From Cryptomeria japonica (lineage: Eukaryota > Streptophyta > Pinopsida > Cupressales > Cupressaceae): a stretch of DNA of 64,000 nucleotides. Where the stretch lies: the NCBI RefSeq assembly GCF_030272615.1, contig NC_081407.1, positions 137,088,897 to 137,152,896 on the forward strand. Direction: 5' to 3'. Shown here piece after piece: positions 1 to 10,527 of this stretch. The notes under the pieces are model-generated. The model was not told where the DNA came from and did no database searches. It saw only the letters and a program-made list of their open reading frames with translations. A program made the translations under genes and the position numbers. Numbering within the stretch: the first letter of the stretch is position 1; each line of letters opens with the position of its first letter.

Positions 1-2
1 AT

Positions 3-589
3 CCAACTGAGAAGAAGACTTATGCTGCTGCTACAAAGAGAAAACATGTTGATCCAAAAGGAAAAGGTAAAATGGATGATGGAGGTTTCATAAAGGTCAA
101 TGACACAAGAAAGAGCTCAAGAAGACCAAGTTATGTTGCTCTAAGGAGACAAATGAGAAACAACTTCAACAATGACTGATATGTACCTCAATTTCATGGC
201 TACTATTACAAATGTAGGCTTATGTGAGGGTCCACTCCTAGTTATGAAAATACAAATCCTTTTTCCATCCTTAGATATGTCAATGCCATGTTCTATCATT
301 GTAATGGTGTCAGTCACAAAAGTCATGAATGTAGAACAAATAGATTTCAGTCATATAGAAGTCCCCCTATATCATCATTTAATAAGAGCATAAAGTGTTA
401 CTATTGTCAAAAATTTGGTCATATTGCCAAGCACTACAAATTAAGAATTTTCAAATGTAAAAAGACGTTTGTAGCTAAACCAAAAGCTAAATCAAATCAA
501 ATTAATACAACAAAGAAGAGAAAAGAACACAAACAAATATGGGTAGAAAAGAAGAATGATCAAAAGGAATCAGGTCCAATAGTTCAAAC
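3..589 (+). pseudogene. Copia J gag, C-terminal part with zinc knuckles
   Basis: Gag is the structural protein that packs element RNA in the cytoplasmic particle. One frame runs from base 3 through two stops (TGA near 175 and near 219). It is basic and holds three zinc knuckles of the CX2CX4HX4C type, each missing a ligand: one near 200-220 ends in a stop, one (FYHCNGVSHKSHEC) has lost its first Cys, one (CYYCQKFGHIAKHY) has lost its last Cys. The frame ends near an IWVEKK motif that resembles KTWIKK in ORF1 of element C, which also has many knuckles. The solo LTR at 590 cuts it just before the protease. Confidence 0.7.
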
Positions 590-1686
590 TACTGGCAAGA
601 GACACTACTTAGGTTGTCATATGTTGTCATTGATGGCAACTTAGGTTAGTAATTTCATCCACAGTTCATTAATTTAATTACACCAGAAGTTTGAGTGTAG
701 ATTTGGTAAAGTCTAGTAAAGTTAGAATAGGGCATCTAGAAGAGTTCAACATTTTCAGTCGGTATTTGATTTCAGTTGGATATTTGGTGTTGGAGAGATA
801 TGGGAACCTTGATATATGTCCAGAGTACCTTATTCCATGATTTTAGCCTCCGGTGATAATTCATGTGCAAGTTAGAAGATTTGATATATCAATTTTTGGG
901 TTGAACAATGTAGTATGGTCGACTTGTGTGATTGATCATTGTGCAGAATTAATGGAGAAGTTTTGATGATTGTTTTTTTGCTTGAGGATGTTTAGACGAC
1001 ATGTGGGAAGTGTGTGGACAATTATTTTAGGTTGGCATATGCGTTGGAGATCTAATTCAGTCGACAATTCATACACATTTGGTGAATATGTTATATGTTC
1101 TTGAGCCGACATGTAGCCGATGTGATTTCGTGTTGTGGATATATAAAGCTGACATAGTTGATCATTTAGAGCATGGAAAAAGGTTGTGTGATTGATGGTT
1201 TACAATTTCACATGTGCAATGTAGAGATTTATGCTCTGGATTAATGCAAAACAATGAATCAAAGTAGGATAAGGTAGAGTATGAAATGTTTATAAATGTT
1301 CTTAACCAAAACTATAATTTGGAATTTGTAAATGCTATTGCTTAGCTCATAGACTTCATAGTGAGCCTTCCTTGGGTTGTAGCCCTTGTTGTTTTTGAGC
1401 AATGAGCTCTAGGCAATGTGCCCAAATGCATGTGCATTCCTAATTGTAATATTTATATACTTTTGCATAGTATATTTATATTATGGGATCATCCCCACCA
1501 TGGTTTTTCCCTTAACCAGGTTTTCACATAAAAAATCTTTGTGTTATGGTGTTGTGGATATTTGGTTTTTGTTCTTTCATATTTATTTTATTCATATGCA
1601 TTAAGTGGTTGAAGGATCAAATTAATAAAGTTAAAGATTGCAGAATACTGATTCACTCCCCCTCTCAATGTTCCTTGATTCCAACA
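590..1686 (+). mobile_element. Solo LTR (Copia type) inserted in J
   Basis: The segment of 1,097 bases is flanked by CAAAC at 585-589 and 1687-1691, and the J reading frame continues across when one copy is removed. The right end has the usual form of Copia LTRs here: a CATCCCCACCATGG module near 1490-1505, GATTCACTCCCCCTCTC, then CCAACA. The left end reads TACTGG, so the expected TG has probably mutated to TA. A TATA box (TATATAAAG) lies at 1140-1148, and a GTTGTCATTGATGGCAAC motif near 623-641 is shared with other LTRs in this window. No internal region is present, so it is a product of LTR-LTR recombination. Confidence 0.75.
1140..1148 (+). promoter_or_regulatory. TATA box of the solo LTR
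   Basis: TATATAAAG stands in the middle of the solo LTR, where the U3/R promoter of a plant LTR is expected. Its activity cannot be judged from sequence. Confidence 0.4.
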
Positions 1687-2289
1687 CAAACAACCCTTCA
1701 TGCTGAAAGGAAAAATCTTTGGGTTCTAGATAGTGGTTGTTCCAATCATATGATTGGAGATAAGAATAAATTAACTAAGTTTGAGGATTGGAATGGAGGC
1801 TTAGTAATATTTGGAGACAATTCTTCCATTAAGATAAAAGGTAAATGTACGTTGAACATACATGGTAAGATGAAAGCTCACAATGTGTATTATGTGGAAG
1901 GACTACAACATAACCTACTAAGTGTGAGCCAAATATGTGATAGAGGATACAAGTTTACATTTGACTCAAAAGGATGTGATATCAAAAAATAAAGCGACAA
2001 CAAATTAGTTGTAGAAGGCAAGAGGATTGATGGTAATGTATACAACTTGAAAGAATGCTTTGAATCTCGGTGTATGAGGGGTCAAGTTGATCAAAGTTGG
2101 TTGTGGCATAGAAGGTTAGGACACATTAATTTTGACAATATTGTTAAGGTGAGTGAGAAAGGTTATATAAGACACATCCCTTAGATTATTAAGCCAACAA
2201 GCACTTTTTGTGATGACTGTCAAAGAGGAAAGAAAACCAAGGTCAGTTTCAAAACAAAGGAGTACTCAACAACAAGACCTTTAGAACTT
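1687..2289 (+). pseudogene. Copia J protease and GAG-pre-integrase domain
   Basis: The aspartic protease that cuts the Gag-Pol polyprotein starts just after the solo LTR. The active site reads LDSGCSNHM, with the catalytic Asp and the DSG triad kept (about 1730-1755). The typical NVYYVEGLQHNLLSV stretch follows near 1880-1925. A TAA at 1990 breaks the frame, which then goes on through the GAG-pre-integrase part with the zinc ligands of the integrase N-terminus (LWHRRLGHINFD, then CDDCQRGK). A second stop lies near 2182. All pieces are in one frame, so only point changes have broken this part. Confidence 0.75.
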
Positions 2290-3020
2290 GTGCATACTGA
2301 CTTGTGTGGTGCAACTAGAACAATATCTCTCAATGGTGAGAAATACTTTATGCTACTCAATGATGATTTCTCAAGGATGACATGGGTCACCTTTCTTCAA
2401 GACAAGTCACAAGCATTTGAAAGATTTAAAATCTTTAGGAAGATGGTTGAAAAGGAAAGTAGATATAAAATGAAATGTCTGAGATCAAACCGAGGAGGAG
2501 TGTTCACATCAAATGAATTTGAGGACTATTGTGAAAGACGTGGAATTAGAAGGTAATATTCATTTCGTAGGACACCACAACAAAATGGTGTTGTGGAAAG
2601 GAAAAATGAGACAGTCAAGGAGATGGAAAGAACTATGTTAAATGAATCCAATCTTCCTGATGTATATTGGAAAGAGGTAGTACACACAACTATATATACA
2701 TTAAACAAGGTGCAGCTAAGAGTAAATAACAAGATGACTCCCTATGAACTTTGGTATGAAAAGAAGCCCTTAGTAAAATACTTCAAAGTGTTTGGTCGTA
2801 ATTTTTTATCAAAAGAGATGAGGATGGTTTGGGCAGCTTTGAGTCAAGATGTGATGTAGGTATCTTCTTGGGGTACTCAACACACAGTAAGTCCTACAAA
2901 TGTTTCAAAGAGAGACTAAAGAAAGTGGTTGAAAACGTACATGTGAGAGTGGACGAGGAATTGCATAAAGGAAGACATAATACAGTGAATCAGATTCAAG
3001 AACCTTATGTAGAAGATGAA
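2290..3020 (+). pseudogene. Copia J integrase
   Basis: Integrase joins the DNA copy to the host chromosome. The first catalytic Asp is seen in HTDLCGA and the Glu in GVVERKNE. The second Asp is replaced by Asn (LRSNRGGVF), so the D,D,E triad is broken. A TAA near 2554 stops the frame, which then resumes. A frameshift lies in an oligo-T run near 2800, just before the FLGYS segment of the C-terminal part (2829 onward). The family and the order of domains fit plant Copia elements. Confidence 0.75.
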
Positions 3021-3693
3021 GAGCAATCTGAAAGTGAAGAAGAGGTTGTCAAAAAAGCACCTAATAGGTATGTACAAAAGAACCATATAGAAGAACAAAT
3101 CATTGGCAACAAAAATGAAAGTGTACAAACTAGGAGAAGACATGCTATAAATAATGAGCAAGTTAATTTTTTCCTTTTGACTGAAATGGAACCAAAGAAT
3201 TATGATGAAGCCAACAAGGTTGGGAAGTGGATAAAAGCTATGGAGGAAGAGCTACAGTAGATAGGAAAGAACAAGACATTGGAATTAGTTCCTAGACCTG
3301 CTAATAAAAATGTCATTGGGACTAAATGGGTCTATAGGAACAAGATGAATGAAGAAAGAAAAGTGATAAGAAACAAAGTCGGATTAGTATGCAAGGGATA
3401 TGCTCAAGTTGAAGGGATAGACTTTGAGGAGACATTTGCACTAGTTGCAAGACTTGAAGCAATTAGAATGTTTCTAGCATTTTTTAGCACACAAGGGATA
3501 TAAAGTATACTAAATGGATGTTAAATCTACATTCCTTAAAGGCAACCTAGAAGAAGAGGTATACATAGAGCAACCTGAAGGATTTCAACTACATGAGAAT
3601 GAAAAATTTGTTTGCAGGTTGAAAAAATATTTGTATGATCTAAAGCAAGCACCAAGAGCATGGTATTCCAGGTTGGATAAGTATCTACATCAG
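3021..3693 (+). pseudogene. Copia J linker and N-terminal reverse transcriptase
   Basis: After an acidic linker rich in Glu (near 3000-3060) the reverse transcriptase begins with the plant Copia block [10 protein letters not shown]...GTKWVYRNK (about 3270-3345), followed by [11 protein letters not shown]-like and [21 protein letters not shown] (3514-3575) and [19 protein letters not shown] near 3258 and a frameshift in a run of six T near 3480 interrupt it. The domain stops at 3693, where the DNA transposon is inserted, and resumes at 4685. Confidence 0.75.
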
Positions 3694-4684
3694 GGTGAAC
3701 CCACAATAGTGGTTTACACTTTTTTGCCAACTTTGACACTGCAATATTCATTTTTAGAAAAAACTTCAGATTCAGACACCTATTACTTCTAAACCGTAAG
3801 GAATTTGTAGATGATGTGAACTAGTGATTTGTGTCATTCTGTATGTAGATTATAAAAATATTTTTTTGATAATTTTTGGAACCAATTTGCTTCCATTTTT
3901 CTATCTCCCTCGAAAACTAGTTTTTTTTCAAAAAATAACATTTTTTAAGAGTGATACTCACTCTGTATAGCATAACTTTTTTTCTATAATAGATATGAAC
4001 ATGATTCTTTTTAATTTGGTTTTTTAACATCCATATATAGTGTTTTAAATTGGTTTTGTAACATTATCTTCAATATTTCATATTTTATTAAGATTTAAAG
4101 TCAAGTTAACTATAATTTTTACATATGTCCATTTGATATTACAAAGCTTGTATATGTAACGAAAATCATTTTTTTTTTTTTTTGTTTGAATGAGGACTTC
4201 AATACCTAGTGCATAAATATTTTTCAAAATTTTTTGGGTGACATTTACTATTTTTCAATAAGCAATGAACAAAGAAGTTCATGTTCGGTGAAAACCCTGC
4301 ATTCACAAGAAATAAAATAAAAATATATTAATGAAATTAAATATATTAAAAATTATAATATTTGAAAAGATTATAGTAAGGGCTAAATACTTAAAAAAAT
4401 AAAACTTTTAAATGAATTCATTTGACCCCCCAAAAGCTAATGTAAAATTAGTTTTTTATCAACATTTGATAGATGCAAAGGAGACTCCATTGCAAGTATG
4501 ATTTAGAAGTAGAGAGGTTATATCCAATAAATTTTGATCTAAGAGCCTTTGATCTAACTCTCTTCAATTAATTACTTCAAATGGGACCTCTTAAAGCTTA
4601 AATCGTTATATTTTCTAAAAAATGTATGATTTCAACAAAAATTAGGATGTACAAAAAAGTGGGAACCAACATTGTGAGTTGACC
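3694..4684. mobile_element. Non-autonomous DNA transposon with terminal inverted repeats
   Basis: An AT-rich block of 991 bases with no coding potential splits the J reverse transcriptase. It starts GGTGAACCCACAATAGTGG and its other end, read on the opposite strand, starts GGTCAACTCACAATGTTGG; about 20 of the first 26 bases agree. The repeat ATCAG stands at both borders (3689-3693 and 4686-4690), with one unexplained base at 4685, so the exact target duplication is uncertain. It is too large and too T-rich for a typical small MITE. The superfamily is not identified: the ends are not CACTA, and no 8- or 9-base duplication is seen. Confidence 0.6.
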
Positions 4685-5205
4685 TATCAGCAAGGTTTCA
4701 AAAATGGGTGTGCTGATAAAAACTTGTATATCAAAACTGATCGCAATCTTATGATCAGAGTGGTTGTATATGTAGATGATATTATCTTTGCACAAAATAA
4801 AGATGCCCTATGCAAAGAGTTTGCTGACCAAATGCAGTATGAATTTGAGATGTCACTGCTAGGAGAGTTGTCATATTTTCTTAGTTTGAAAATATCACAA
4901 CTAAACAAAGGTATATTTATCTCTCAAACCAAGTATGCCAAAGATTTGTTACAGGAATTTCAAATGGAGGATAGCAAGCCAGTTAGTACCCCCATGATTA
5001 CTAGTTGCAAACTAATTAAAGATGACGAGTCACCTAATGTGGACCAAACCTTATATAGATCCATGATTGGAAACCTTTTGTATCTAGCTACCTCAAGACC
5101 AAACATAGTTCAAGCAGTGTACATGGTTGCAATATTTCAAGAAGATCCTAAACAATCACATGTCAATGTAGTAAGGAGAATTCAAGTATCTACAAGGAAC
5201 ACTTA
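4685..5205 (+). pseudogene. Copia J reverse transcriptase, C-terminal part
   Basis: This is the second half of the polymerase. The catalytic YVDD box is intact (VVVYVDDIIFA, near 4767-4795). The usual Copia blocks follow: EFEMSLLGEL, FISQTKYAKDLL, SKPVSTPM and YRSMIGNLLYL. The frame joins that before the DNA transposon. It is lost near 5190, where the sequence passes by frameshift into the RNase H part. Confidence 0.8.
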
Positions 5206-6044
5206 ATTATGGCTTATGGTATCTAAAGAAAGGAGATTTCACTTTACAAGCCTATACTAATGTTGATTGGGCAGGATGTGTAGATGACAGGAAGAGCACT
5301 AGTGGTGGAACCTTCTTCCTTGGAGATAGGTTAAATTCATGGCACAACAAGAAGTAAGAAACAATTTCATTATGAACTGCTGAAGTTGAATACATTGTAG
5401 CTACCACAAGTTGCTCACAAGTATTATGGATGAGGCAAACACTCAAGGACATTTAGGTAGAGATTTCCGACCCCATACCTATCATGTGTGACAATTCAAG
5501 TGCTATAAATATATCAAAGAGCCCTATCATGCATTCTAGGACAAAGCACATTGCAATCAAGTATCATATTCTTAGGGAAAAGGTGCAGAGAAAGAGGTAA
5601 AAGTTGAATATGTGTGCACTGGTGAACAAGTAGCTAATATCTTCACTAAGCCACTGCCAAAAGATAACTTTGAAGCTAGAAAGAATTTCATTATCAACTG
5701 CTGAAGTTGAATACATTGTAGTTGCCACAAGTTGCTCACAAGTATTATGGATGAAGCAAACACTCAAGTAAATTTAGGTAGAGATTTCAGACCCCATTCC
5801 TATCACGTGTAACAATTCAAATGCTATAAATATATCAAAGAGCCCTATCATGCATTCTAGGACAAAGCACATTGTAATCAAGTATCATTTTCTCAGGGAA
5901 AAGATTGCAGAGAAAGAGGTAAAAGTTGAATATGTGTACACTGGTGAACAAGTAGCTAATATCTTCACTAAGCCACTACCAAAAGATAACTTTGAATATC
6001 TGAGACAAAAATTGGGTGTTGTCCCACCCTCCTTCAACACTTAA
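5206..6044 (+). pseudogene. Copia J RNase H, with internal duplication
   Basis: RNase H removes the RNA template during reverse transcription. The motifs NYGLWYLKKGDF, DWAGCVDDRKSTSGGTFFLG, TAEVEYIV and the terminal DIFTKPLP-type end (IFTKPLPKDNFEYL) are present, and the frame closes with TAA at 6042-6044. Several stops and shifts occur. The last third of the domain is present twice in tandem (5354-5674 and 5675-5996), so the gene end is longer than normal by about 321 bases. The second copy leads into the true C-terminus. Confidence 0.75.
5354..5996 (+). repeat. Tandem duplication of 321-322 bases inside RNase H
   Basis: Two head-to-tail copies (5354-5674 and 5675-5996) start at AATTTCATTAT and end at AAGATAACTTTGAA. 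They differ at roughly one base in fifteen, so the duplication is not recent. The second copy has one insertion relative to the first near 5905. Confidence 0.85.
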
Positions 6045-6386
6045 ATAATTTTTATAAAGTCTATGGTTCAGGGGGACCATAGCCTTTGAACCTCATGCTT
6101 GGTCTCAGGGGGAGATCAAATTTTATTATAAGAAGTATGGGCACTGCTTTTTATATTGTAATAATCATTCATCTAGCTTTCAGGCAATATAGGCAGTTCA
6201 AATTTATGCACGAAGAGATTGTCATAGGGGGGAATGCACATTTCCAATAGAATACTAATCTTTTTGTTTCTAAACGAGGGAGAAGAACAAGTTTGAGTGT
6301 GTTGTCTATTTGGCCCTTTTCCATTGTTGTGAAAGGGGTAGAAGATGAAATCTGTTTGTATTGACATCAATGCCAAAGGGGGAGAT
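6045..6386 (+). other. Copia J 3' untranslated region and polypurine tract
   Basis: No coding potential. The polypurine tract AAAGGGGGAGA (about 6375-6385), which primes plus-strand DNA, stands directly before the LTR. The arm TTGACATCAATG at 6361-6372 pairs perfectly with CATTGATGTCAA at 6403-6414, across the tract and the start of the LTR. Confidence 0.7.
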
Positions 6387-7520
6387 TGTTGGTAAATGTT
6401 GTCATTGATGTCAACTATGTCTCTTCCAGGTTGTAGATGAATGAGCTGCAAAGGTGGTTGCAGAGGTCATTATGTGTGAAATTAATTTGATCTAGGATTG
6501 AATAGATGCTCTAAATATGTTTCATTGATTTTTGATCCATTGGGTCAGGATCATGCAGGTTGCAGATCGAGAAAATGTGAAAATCCTTTGGTTGGTAGAT
6601 TTTTGTTGAGATGGGTTATAGTCTCATTGACATATTATTTTGTCAATGAGACTTCAACTTTCATGAAGACCCTTCCTATGTCATATCAGTTTTTGATGTT
6701 ATACCAATATTCCATCTTTCAGTGTGACTGAGTTTTGATCTCAGTGACATGAATTTCTTTCGGTGAGAATCTATTGTTCGACAAGACCATTTTTTAGCCC
6801 ATGAAGCTCCTATGTGTCTTGGCAATATTCTTTTTCGACATGAAATTTGGGTGTCTTGTTGACAAATTGGCTTTCATTTAAATGTGTGTGCTTTGGTGGA
6901 CTTATTGACCCCACCCCATGTTTTCCATGTGGAAGAAATTTGTTGGCTTGTCCAGGTTGAGTTGGTTACATGTGGGTCCTTTCCTTCTATATGCTCAAAG
7001 TGTTTTCGCCATTTCACAATCATAAGTTTGTTTGACTTTTGAACCTCCACAAAATAGCGAAAAGTGTTATGTCTGTGGGACTTTTCACCATTTTGCCAAG
7101 ATATAAATATGGAAAAGTAAAGTGTTGGTAAAATCACAAAAGTGAAATGGTTTTCGCCAATTCATGGGGTGCTATGACATAAAAGGTTAACCGGATGTGA
7201 AACCGTGAAAAGAGAAATGTGACAATGGAGTGAACAAAAGATGTTGTAGTGAGGGTTAAATGGCATTTTTTGCCATTTCTTGATGGTGACCACCAAACAT
7301 AGTAAATTTCTTGCGAAACAGAGATGATTGCTAAGTGTTTTTATTGGGTTGCGGGTCAAACCTTCCAGTTGACCGGACCCATTGTGAAACCGTGAAAGGC
7401 TTAAGGCTTTCTCTATTTTATGGAGATGACTTCTAGAATTATTTAGCCACCAAAGATTATGTGAAGGTTTTTTAGGTCATTGTGACCTTTAAACCTCTTA
7501 GCGATAAAACCCTACTTGTG
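6387..7520 (+). mobile_element. Copia J 3' LTR (left border sure, right border unknown)
   Basis: The LTR begins TGTTGGTAAATGTTG right after the polypurine tract. The expected C-rich end and CA terminus were not found, so it may be truncated or continue beyond element A. The segment repeats GTGAAACCGTGAAA (near 7197 and 7385) and TTTTGCCAT-like words. No gene is seen. Confidence 0.45.
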
Positions 7521-8689
7521 GGTTCTGGCCATCTAAGGTGATTTTGATGACACATCTACATGTCCATTGTATGCCAGAAATGTGGGATCATCTTGCAATG
7601 GGAGAAAACACCTTAAACACACACAAGAAACATTGCATTAGAGTTAGTAATCACAAAAACATGTTAGTGAACCAAAAATTCTCAAAATCATTCCATGCTC
7701 CTCTATCCCTAAAGATCCTTAAGATTCAAGATGGCCCTCACTTGGAAGAGCACTTGATCTCTTGGATGCCAACCTAGAGAACGAGATTTAAATGATGCTT
7801 CTAGGATCAAAATGAATGCAACTAAGATCCTAGTGAATTCTCAGATGATGATATGAATGAAAGCTAAGGATGCAAGATGAAAAGCTAGTTATGATCAAGA
7901 TGGTGGAGATGATATGAGGCTAAGTTAATTCCAAATTGAAGATTATGATGAGCTAATTAAGCTAGATGAATATGAAAAAGCATGTAATTGATATGATCTA
8001 AAACATAATGCAATTAATCTAAATGTTATGATGTTAATGCTAGAAGACTTAGATGCTTGAAGGTGACCAATGAGCTCCTTGATAACCTGAAAAAAGACTA
8101 TAATTTGGATGCACAAGATTGAGATTTTTGAATTAAAGAAATGAGCTCTATTTATAGGAAAAATAGAGAAATGGATGGTTGAGATTGAGTAATCTAAACA
8201 AGGGCTAGGATTGAAAGTTATCAATCCATGGGAGAGATTCAATCCAATCCCAAGCCAAAAAATGTCACCTTGAGAGGGATTGAGAGGATGCTAAACAAAC
8301 ATTAGATGCTAAGAAAGTAATTAGAGATAACCTCAAGGAGTGACATCATTGGATAATGTCATTAACCAATGAGGCATGCTATTACCCAAGAGGTAAACTC
8401 TTGTGCAACATGGGAAAATGGTTAAAGGGACAACCATCATAGCTAAGGAGTGTGGGTTTGTAAGAGGCATTAAATGCCTTTTGAAGACTTTGGAGGCTAA
8501 CTTGCTCAAAAAGGAAAACCACTAGTAGTTTATGTAAGAGCCTTACATGTTTGGAAGATTCAATAAGTTAACTTGTTGAAATATATAAAGTCTTAAATGC
8601 ATTTTGAAGACTTTCTTCCAAATTTGGAGAAGTGACTCCCCCAAATTTAGGGAAAGGACATGATTAGGATGGGATTAGGAGGTTTCTAG
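7521..8689. other. Unassigned LTR-like segment
   Basis: AT-rich sequence without a credible gene. On the - strand TATAAATAG is found at 8156-8148, followed by the word GAGCTCATTTCTTT, which looks like the promoter part of an LTR that would be read leftward. No terminal repeat or duplication could be fixed. Element A is inserted directly after it. Confidence 0.35.
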
Positions 8690-9908
8690 TGTTGGCCATT
8701 TGGTGGAATTGATTATGTGTTGCATTGATGTTTTGTCATTGATGCCAACACTAGCTGTTAAGGTTCTTTACCGACACCCTTTTGGTCCCGGTAGGCTGAG
8801 TGGTTTCTGGTTGATTTGGATCTGACATGATCCAGTAGGCTTCGATATAGTTTGGTGATGATTGGCTTGTTCATGATACACATGCTCATATTTGGTTAGT
8901 TGGTTTTGGTCTGGTGATCGGATGCTATCCTGTTTTCTTGGAAGCTTGGCTTCTGGTTTCGGCAAGGGTTTCACTGGCAGAGCTTTTGATGAAGATCTTT
9001 GTTGAATTGCATAAGTGTTGTTGGTGTAGATTCTTGTGGAGTTTTAGGATATTGTCGGTGATCATGTTCGAGACTTGGTGGATGGAGATCATTGTTGTAG
9101 TGTGTGGACCTATAATGGGTCTCGGTTGGTCTAGGTTATGGACTAACTTTAATGTAATGTGTGGATTGGACTTCTCTATGTATTTTTGGGATGTCTTATG
9201 TGTTGGATATTATTTGTTTGGTCTAAGGCCGACATGGTTTGTATTTATGTAATTGGTTTACTATCTGGTGGCCGGCCTGATTGTTTATGGTCAAGGGTTT
9301 GTATATATAGATGTAAGATCTCATTGTAGATTATCATGGTTGTGGTTAGAGGTCATGGTCAAGGAATTTAATGTGTGAATAATGTAATATCATTCAGGCA
9401 GAGGAGTTGGTCAATCATTGGAGATCGAATTAGGTTTATGTAAGAGGATTTAGTCCTCCGGTATTGAGCTTAACCAGAACTATACTCAGGCATAGGAGAC
9501 ACTATCATTTGCAGTTCAACACTTTTGTGGATTATAGTCTAGATTTCTATGTAGTCAGTAAGGCTCCTTTTGTGATGAGAAGTGTGCTCTAGGTTGTTGG
9601 CCTTCCTGTAAGTGCAGGCCCCTCAATTGTAATTCACATACTTAGTGCAGAAGTATTATCTGACTATGGGTAGGCTTCCCACTATGGTTTTTCCCTTTAT
9701 CAGGTTTTCCACATACAAATCTTGGTGTCATGTGGATGGTATTTATTCTATGATTATTGTTTATGCTTAATTGGTTTAACTGCTATTCATGTATTAATGT
9801 TTTGGGTTCCAATATTAAATTTTAAATTGCTAATAGTTCCGATAATTTGTGACAATTGATTCATCCCCCCCCTTTCAGTTGTCTTCTGGTTATTTGAACT
9901 ATCTAACA
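8690..9908 (+). mobile_element. Copia A 5' LTR
   Basis: The LTR of 1,219 bases starts TGTTGGCC and ends CTAACA, directly before the primer site. It holds a TATATATAG box (9302-9310), the CCCACTATGGTTTTTCCC module (about 9678) and a C-rich end (about 9865-9875), all shared with other Copia LTRs here. The motif TTTTGTCATTGATGCCAACA near its start is one arm of the inverted repeat that brackets the 3' junction. Confidence 0.9.
9302..9310 (+). promoter_or_regulatory. TATA box of LTR A
   Basis: TATATATAG stands about 610 bases into the LTR, a plausible core promoter for the element RNA. Confidence 0.45.
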
Positions 9909-9910
9909 AT

Positions 9911-9922
9911 TGGTATCAAAGC
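9911..9922 (+). promoter_or_regulatory. Primer binding site of A
   Basis: TGGTATCAAAGC lies two bases after the LTR. It differs by one base from TGGTATCAGAGC, the well-known site for initiator methionine tRNA in plant Copia elements, where minus-strand synthesis starts. Confidence 0.85.
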
Positions 9923-9966
9923 TTTGGTCCTCTCTATAGAAAGCTTAACCACTTGAGGAAGATCCT

Positions 9967-10522
9967 ATGGTGACTAACAGTTGAAGTTCATCTAGTTCTT
10001 CTAGAGCTATTTTTCAGAGGGATATTCTGAAGCTTGATGAAACAAATTACACAGTATGGAAGATTGGAATGGAGACTCATCTGAGATGTCTTGGAAAGGA
10101 GATTTGGGAGATCACACAAAATGGTGTCACAACTTATAACCTAGGATCTAGCAATCCTCCTCCAACAAACCTGGACAAGGAGCTTGAGAATGATTGTAGA
10201 GCAAGAGAAGCCCTCTTGTGTGCACTTTCTGATCAACAAATAATGGGATTAACTGACAAATCATTTGGAAAGGCTATATGGGATAAGTTGGAGACTCTTA
10301 ATGAAGGTGACCCTACAGTGAAGATTGCTAAACTTGATGGTTATCGGGTGAGATATGAAAACCTAAAGATGGAAGAAGATGAAAGGATTACTACATTCAT
10401 GGAAAGGGTAAATGAGATTGTTATGGGAATTCAATTTTGTGGTGGAACTCTGAGCAAAGATGAAATTGTTTCTAAAGTCATGAGAGCCCTACCACCAGCT
10501 TAAAAAATGAAGGCTATTGCTA
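9967..10522 (+). pseudogene. Copia A gag, N-terminal part
   Basis: The ATG at 9967 is the first after the primer site and opens a Copia gag (UBN2-like capsid region). Recognisable blocks are LDETNYTVWKIGMETHL, ALSDQQIMGL, AIWDKLETLNEGD, YENLKMEEDERITTFMERV and EIVSKVMRALPP. TGA at 9982 and TAA at 10501 are in frame. The frame is cut by Gypsy element B at 10528 and goes on at 27305. The same blocks are seen in element D, so the two are close relatives. Confidence 0.85.
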
Positions 10523-10527
10523 TTAAT

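Larger units (their letters stand above)
1..7520 (+). mobile_element. Copia element J, old, 3' part only
   Basis: Pieces of gag, protease, integrase, reverse transcriptase and RNase H follow in the Copia order (integrase before reverse transcriptase) on the + strand, then a polypurine tract and the start of a 3' LTR at 6387. The 5' LTR and the start of gag lie before the window. It is interrupted by a solo LTR (590-1686) and a DNA transposon (3694-4684). Both insertions carry flanking duplications, and J reads on in phase when they are ignored. Stops, two frameshifts and an internal duplication show that it is long dead. The right end of the LTR was not found; 7520 is only a rough limit. Confidence 0.8.

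Noticed and set aside
622-1686. Left border of the first solo LTR at TGTTGTCATTGATGG (622)
   Set aside because: No duplication fits there. With a start at 590 the CAAAC duplication is exact and the J frame continues.
7538-7777. 79-codon open frame as a possible small gene
   Set aside because: No motif, no homologous copy in the window, and its context is repetitive.
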